The translations under genes and the position numbers were made by a program. Under the pieces are notes generated by a model. The model made no database searches and was not told the origin of the DNA. It was given only the letters and a program-made list of their open reading frames with translations. A DNA stretch of 64,000 nucleotides from Ustulina deusta. Lineage: Eukaryota > Ascomycota > Sordariomycetes > Xylariales > Xylariaceae. Location: NCBI GenBank assembly GCA_023159155.1, contig JAJNNX010000061.1, positions 278,099 to 342,098 on the forward strand, in the 5' to 3' direction. The number at the start of each line of letters is the position of its first letter. Within the stretch, counting starts at the first letter, position 1. Positions 57,911-64,000 of the stretch are shown here, in pieces.

Positions 57911-60900
57911 ACTACTTTTTTCTAAAACTAAAAGTTTAAATATAGTTTTAATTTAAAGTTATTAATAATATTAAATTTATATAGTTTTTTTATATTATAT
58001 TGCTTTATTATTATTTTTATAATTGTTTGTAAACTTATTAACTATTATTATATATATTTATTTTTATAATTTTATAAAAAATTTAAAAACTTTTTTATAA
58101 GTTTTATAGAATTAGTTAAATTTAATTAGTATATTTTTAAAATTTTAAGCTATATATTAAGTATTATTAAAATTATAGCTTTTTTAAGCAACTTAATATT
58201 ATAACTTTTTATTTTTTTTATATATTTTTAATTATTTAATTTGTTTAATTTTAAATTCTATTTTATTATTAATATTTTTAGCTAAAAGTAATAATTAGAT
58301 TTATTAAAATAAAAAATTATTGCTTATTTTTTATAATTAGTTAGTATAAAATAGGTTTTTTATTTTGTAAAAATTAACCAAGTTAAAAATATAACTAATT
58401 AAAAGTCCAATCTAATAGTTAATATTTATATTATAAAATCTTTTTTTTTTAAAAAGATTTTATTTTTTATTTTAAAATCTATTAAACATTTTTTTTTATT
58501 AGTTTATAGTTTATATTGTTTTTATATAAAGGTTGCTATATTATATGCTATTTTTTAAATGTTCTAAGTTTAGTAAACTAGTTTAAACGTTTATTGCTTA
58601 GTATTAAAATTTGTAATAGTTTTATTAATATTTATTATTAAAAAGTTTTATGTTTTAATTTTTATTATTATTTTTAGTAGTAATATATTAATTAATAAAT
58701 ATTATAAAAAATTATATATAAAGTTTAAAGCAAAAAAATAAATATTTTAATTATTTTAATATTTATTAATATAAAAATAAAATTATTAGTCTAGTTTTTA
58801 ATTAGTTAATTTTATTGCTTTTTAGGTCTAAAAGTAGTAAATATTACTAAAGTAATACTTAATACTTATAAAACTATTAATTATTACTATAAACTTAAAA
58901 ATAAACAATTTTATATTATTTAATATTTATATATTTAATATATTAAAAAATCTATATAAACTTTTATAATATTATATAGTTAGCAATTTTATAATATTTA
59001 TTTTTTTGCTAAATAAAGTTATAATTAAATAGCTAAATTTGTTTATAAATATTTATATATAATTATAACTTTATTAGTTAAATAGTATATTTTTGCTATT
59101 TATTATTATGTATTGCTATATTATAGCTAATATAAACAATAAATAAAAAAAACTAAAAGTTTTATTTTATAGTATTTTGTTTTTTTTATAGTTATAATAA
59201 TTATATATATATTATTTATAATTATGTTTTAAATAAAACTAGTAGTATTTTTGTTTTAATATTTTAATTGTTTTATATTAATTTTAGTATATAGTAATTA
59301 AAAATATATAAACTTTTTGAATTAAAGCTATATAAAAAAAAATAGTCCTATTTAAAGTAATTTTAAATATATATAGCTTTTTATTTTTATTTTTTAGTTT
59401 TTATAACTAGTTTTTTTGTTTAATTAGGTTTATTAAGTTAGTTTTTTAAAAAATATTAAATAAAAAATCTATAATTAATATAAAATCTAATATTTTATTA
59501 AGCAAAATTAAAACTATTATTTATTTTTTAGTTTTTTTAGTTTTAATTATAAAAAACTTAACTATTTTTTTTAATAAAATATTAACTACTATATTTTTTT
59601 ATTTTAATTAATATTAAAAAATAATATTAAAATTTAATAAAAAGTTAGCTTAATATATTTATTATATTAATAAAATCTATTTATTTAAAAAATATAATAA
59701 AGTTTAATAATTAGTTATTATAAAAAATTTAGTTTTAAAAAGTTTTAAATAATAATATTTTAAAGTTTATATTATTACTAAAAATTTATAATTTTAAATT
59801 AAGTAAGCTTATTTAATTAATATTATTATTTTAAAAAAATATTTTATAAGTTTTTAGGTTATATTTTTTTATTATTATTAAATAATTTTTTTTATTATAT
59901 TATATAAAATATTTATTTTTAGTTATATTAGTTAGCTAGGCTTAAAAAAAACTAAAACAAGTATTTTATAAACTAGTAGTTTTATATATTTAAAAGTTTA
60001 TTTTTGTTTTAATCCTATTATAAATAGTTTATTTTTTTTTAGTAGTTAATTTAAAAAAGTAGTAATTTTATTAATATAATAAATAAATATATAAATATAA
60101 TTATAAAGGTTAAAAAATAAGTAAATTAATTTAATATTTTTAAAATTATTAAAGTTCTAATTTAGGATTGTTTAGATTTTTATAAAATTAATTCTAATTT
60201 TTATTTTAGTTTTTATAATTATTTTTAAATAATGAATAATAAATATATTAAAATAAAACTTTTTAATATTTTTTTAATATTTAGCTTAATATAAACAATA
60301 GATTATTTTTTTATAATAAGTTAAGTATAATTTTGTAGTTTTAAAATAAATTAAAATATTGTTTATATAAATATTTATAAATTTGTTTAAAAGTTTTTAA
60401 ATTTATATATTAATAAAAACTTATTACTAAACAAGTTTTATTTTTAAACTAAAAAATAAAACTTTTTATTAAAATATTTTTTTATAAGTTTAAAAAAAAA
60501 TAAAGTAATATAATTTTATAATTAATAATAATAAATAAAAAGCTTTAATAATATTTAGTTTAATAAATTAAATAATATTATAATAATTAAATATAATATT
60601 ACTAATATTTAAAGCTAATATAATTTAATTTTTTAAATATATATTTTTTTATTAATAATTAATTATAAACTTATATTTAATTAATTTAAATTTAAATATA
60701 AATAAAATAAAAATAATATTTAAGTTTATATTTTATTTAATAAAGTTTATAGTTAGTAATTTATTTATAAATTTTTTTTTAAATAAAATAAACTATATAA
60801 ATATATAATATTAATAAAAACTAAAAATATATTTATTATTATTAAGTTTTAGTATTATATTAAACTTTAGTTATAATAATAGTAAAATTTTAGATTTTTT

Positions 60901-62462
60901 TTTTAAAAAGAACTTTTTTAAATATAATAATTAAAAAAATAAAAAGTTTTATATTAATTTTATATACTAGTAGTTTTTTTTTTTAAAAAATAAAATTAGT
61001 TTATTATTAAAAGTTTTTTATAATATTACTTAGTTAATTTAAATTTATTTTTTTTATAAAATATTAATTATTTTTAAGTTTTTTTTAAATAGTTTAATAT
61101 AATTATTTTTAATTATTATAAATTTAATTATAATAACTTTTTTTAAAGTTTTTTTAGCTAATTATTTTTATTTATTTTAATATAAATAATTTTAAAAGTT
61201 TTATATAATTTTTTTAATAGTAGTTTAGATTTTTTTTTTTTAGGAATTATTATATAAACTTTTTTTGTTTTAGGTTTAAAAGTCCTAAGTTTTTATTTTA
61301 TTTTTTTAGTTTTAGTTATTTTTAAAATAATTGTTTTATTTTTAAAAAGTTGTTTTAATATTTAATAATATTTTTTTAATATTTAATTATATTAATTTAT
61401 ATTTTTAGGTTTATATTTTATTATTTATAACTAAAAAGCTTAATTATAATTATTAGTAAAAATTAAACTAATAAAAATAAATTATTTAATTAAATTAATT
61501 ATTCTTTTTAAGTTTTTATTAAAATATTTTATTTTATTAATAAATAATTTATAAAAACTTTATATAAATTTTTTTTAAAATTTATATAAAAATAGTTTTA
61601 TAATTTATATTTTTATTATAATTTAATAAATTAATATTTTTAAAATAAACTATTAAATATAAAAATAAATTTATTAATATTTTTATTAGTTTTATATATA
61701 TAAATTTAAAATATTTTATAAATAATAATTATTTAATTAAAATTATAATAAATTATTAATAAAATTTAAATTATTTTAATAATATTATTAAATAATTTTT
61801 TAATTAAATAAAAATATATTTTTATTAATTTTTTAATATATTTTTTTAATTAATTTATAATATATTAAAATTAGCTATTTTTAATTTAAAATATAATAAT
61901 ATTTTTATTTAGTTTTTTTATTAATTTATAAACCTAATTATTAAATAAAGTTTTATTTTTTATAAATTTATTAAAATTAGTTTTTTATATTTTAGTTTTT
62001 TTAATATAAATAAAATTTAAAATATTAAAAAATAAACTAATAAAATAAAAAATAAATAAAATAATAAAACTAAAAAATTTAAAATTAATATTTTTAAATA
62101 TATTTTTTATAATTAAATTATAATTATTTTTTAAAAATATTAAAATAAATATATTAAAAAATTATTGTTTTATTTTTTTTATTTATTAAAAAAGTTCTAT
62201 TAAAACTAATATAAAATTATAAACTTATATAGTTATAATATTTAATATTATATTTTTAAATATATTATTTATTTTAAATTGTTTTAGTTCTAGTTTAGAT
62301 TTTATTTTTTTAAGTTTTAATTTTTAATTTTTTTTAGATTTTTTTTTAAGTATTAGTTTGCTTAAAATATTTATAAAAAAGTTTAATGGTTAATTTTTTT
62401 TTTAAAATTATTTAATAATAAAAAACTAGCTATATTTAAAAATTAGAATTATTTTAATTGTT

Positions 62463-62895
62463 TAAAAACTAAAAATAAAATAAAAATATTTAAAGTTAAG
62501 TTTTTTATAAATTATTAATTTTTAAATAATATAAAAATTAAAAATTATATTAAAATTATATTAAAATTAAATTTATATTATAAAATATATAATTAAAAAA
62601 AAGTTTATTTATATTTTATTAATTATAATAAAATAAAAAATATATATTTATTAAATATTTATTAATAAATAATTAATAAACTTAAAATAGTATTATAATT
62701 AGTTAAATAAAGTTTTTATAATTAGTTTATTAATATTATAAATAAAGATTTTAAACTAAAAAAAAAAAAAACAAACAAAAAAATTAAAGTTTATAAAATA
62801 AATAAATATAAACTTTATATATATAGACTTTTTATTTTATTGCTATATAGGTCTAGAGTTCTTATAAGTCTTACTAAAACTATACTAATTATTAT
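62463..62895 (-). repeat. Dispersed repeat copy B' (inverted)
   Basis: Full-length reverse-complement match of copy A, ending ACTAAAACTATACTAATTAT. With copy A it would bound a 5.67-kb unit (57231-62895) as long terminal inverted repeats. Confidence 0.75.
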
Positions 62896-63327
62896 AGTTT
62901 TTAAGTATAACTAGCTTTTTATTATTGTAGTAAAGCTAATATATATATATAAAAAATAGGTCTTTAGTTATAGAATAGAACATATTTTTAGAAACCTTTC
63001 GGAAATTATAAAACAAAAGGTATAATAAGCGCGCGTTTTTATTTAAAGCTATAAAAAACTTCTTTTTTTATATATATAAAAAAATAAATAATTATTATAA
63101 AATATTAAATAAAAATTAAAGATTTATTTTATTAATTAATTATTATATTTTTATTTATATTTATATATTAGATTTTGATTTAATATATATAAAGATCTAT
63201 AAGCTAAAAAATATAATCTAATATAAAAAAATTAAATAAGTTTAGTTAGTTTTAATATATAATATATTAATTAAAAGTTTTGCTTTATTTTATTAGTATT
63301 TTTAATAAAATAATAAAAATCAATATT

Positions 63328-63818
63328 GTAATAGTTAGTATAGTTTTAGCAAGACCTGCAAGGACTCTAAACCTATATAACAATAAGAAAAGAAATCTAT
63401 GCACGGACCAACCCATAATTCTATAGCTATATATACAGAGTCTATATCTACCTACTTTATAAACTCTAACTTTATTTTTTTTTTATTTTTATTTTTTTTT
63501 TATTTAAAATCTTTATTTATAATATTAATAAACTAGCTATAAAAGCTTTACTTAATTAATTATAATACTATTTTAAGCTTACTAATTATTTATTAATAAG
63601 TGTTTAATAAATATATATTTTTTATTTTGCTATAGTTAATAAAATATAAATAAACTTTTTTTTTTAGTTATATATCTAATATAAAAAATTATATATTTTA
63701 TAATATAAATTTAACTTTAATATAACTTTAATAAAACTTTTAATTTTTATACTACTTAAAAAACTAATAACTTATAAAAAACCTAACTTTAAATATTTTT
63801 ATTTTATTTTTAGTTTTT
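63328..63818 (+). repeat. Dispersed repeat copy B
   Basis: Direct copy of A, slightly less mutated; it keeps a GCACGGACCAACCC segment (63400-63413) absent from A. It faces away from B' across a 432-bp spacer, as expected if it is the left end of another copy running past the window. Confidence 0.78.
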
Positions 63819-64000
63819 AAATAATTAAAACAATTTTAACTCTTAAGTATAGCTAGCTTTTTATTATTAAACAATTTTAAAAAACAATTTTTATAAAAAA
63901 AAAAAATAAATATTAAACTTTTTTTATAAATACTTTAAACAAACTAATATTTAAAAAAAAATCTAAAAAAAACAAAAAGTTAAAACTTAAAAACACAAAA

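Larger units (their letters stand above)
52355..64000. repeat. A+T-degraded (RIP-like) repeat block, continues past window
   Basis: From about 52355 to the window end the sequence is overwhelmingly A+T with stops in all frames; the longest open frames are 60-75 codons of Phe/Leu/Ile/Tyr and meaningless. Remaining C is mostly followed by T, and remaining G mostly preceded by A. That is, CpA, CpG and CpC have been largely removed, consistent with RIP-type C-to-T mutation of duplicated DNA. 52.4-57.2 kb is T-richer on the plus strand and later parts more balanced, hinting at several elements of different orientation. Internal repeats and one unmutated enclave are listed separately. No gene, tRNA or rRNA is visible. 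It may be nested transposons, or a pericentromeric or subtelomeric block; position on the chromosome is unknown. Confidence 0.85.

Noticed and set aside
52355..64000. Calling the A+T block a centromere
   Set aside because: Fungal centromeres can look like this, but so can any cluster of RIPed transposons; CENP-A data would be needed.

Overview
The window reads as nuclear DNA of a filamentous ascomycete (Pezizomycotina, most likely a Sordariomycete; I cannot place it more finely). The evidence is short 46-65 bp GT-AG introns with CTAAC/CTAAT-type branch sites, a HET-domain gene, and fungal-type RIB4, STT4, PRE7 and RRM-YTH proteins. Two blocks are nearly pure A+T and look like products of repeat-induced point mutation (RIP).

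The left and central part (1-44 kb) is gene-bearing. In order it holds: the N-terminal 736 codons of an MLH2-type MutL homologue (minus, runs off the left edge); divergent RIB4 lumazine synthase; a convergent 910-residue disordered protein; a 5 kb gap without a recognisable gene; an ADE8-type glycinamide ribonucleotide formyltransferase with two apparent frameshifts; a Mn-type CDF metal transporter; a 17-22.5 kb stretch of decayed fungal genes; the seven-exon STT4 phosphatidylinositol 4-kinase (1940 aa) divergent from the PRE7 proteasome subunit; a 6.4 kb gap; an RRM-YTH RNA reader; an Hsp20-type small heat-shock protein with TATA box and heat-shock elements; and a HET-domain gene.

The right part (44-64 kb) is a repeat-rich compartment. 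A 1.9 kb Fot1-sized DNA transposon at 44.45-46.35 kb has 42-bp terminal inverted repeats matching at 41 positions, but a completely A+T-degraded core. Beyond it lie an orphan ORF, one well-supported solo LTR with a perfect 5-bp target duplication, a related LTR fragment, and a D-2-hydroxyacid dehydrogenase gene. From about 52.35 kb to the window end the sequence is an A+T block with no intact gene. It contains a repeat present four times in both orientations and one small enclave of normal composition.

Functionally most genes are unrelated housekeeping loci: mismatch repair, riboflavin and purine synthesis, metal transport, phosphoinositide signalling, proteasome, RNA reading and heat shock. 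The more unusual material is in the repeat compartment and the two decayed-gene loci. All exon joins were worked out by hand from splice signals and reading phase; every multi-exon gene except ADE8 sums to a whole number of codons.
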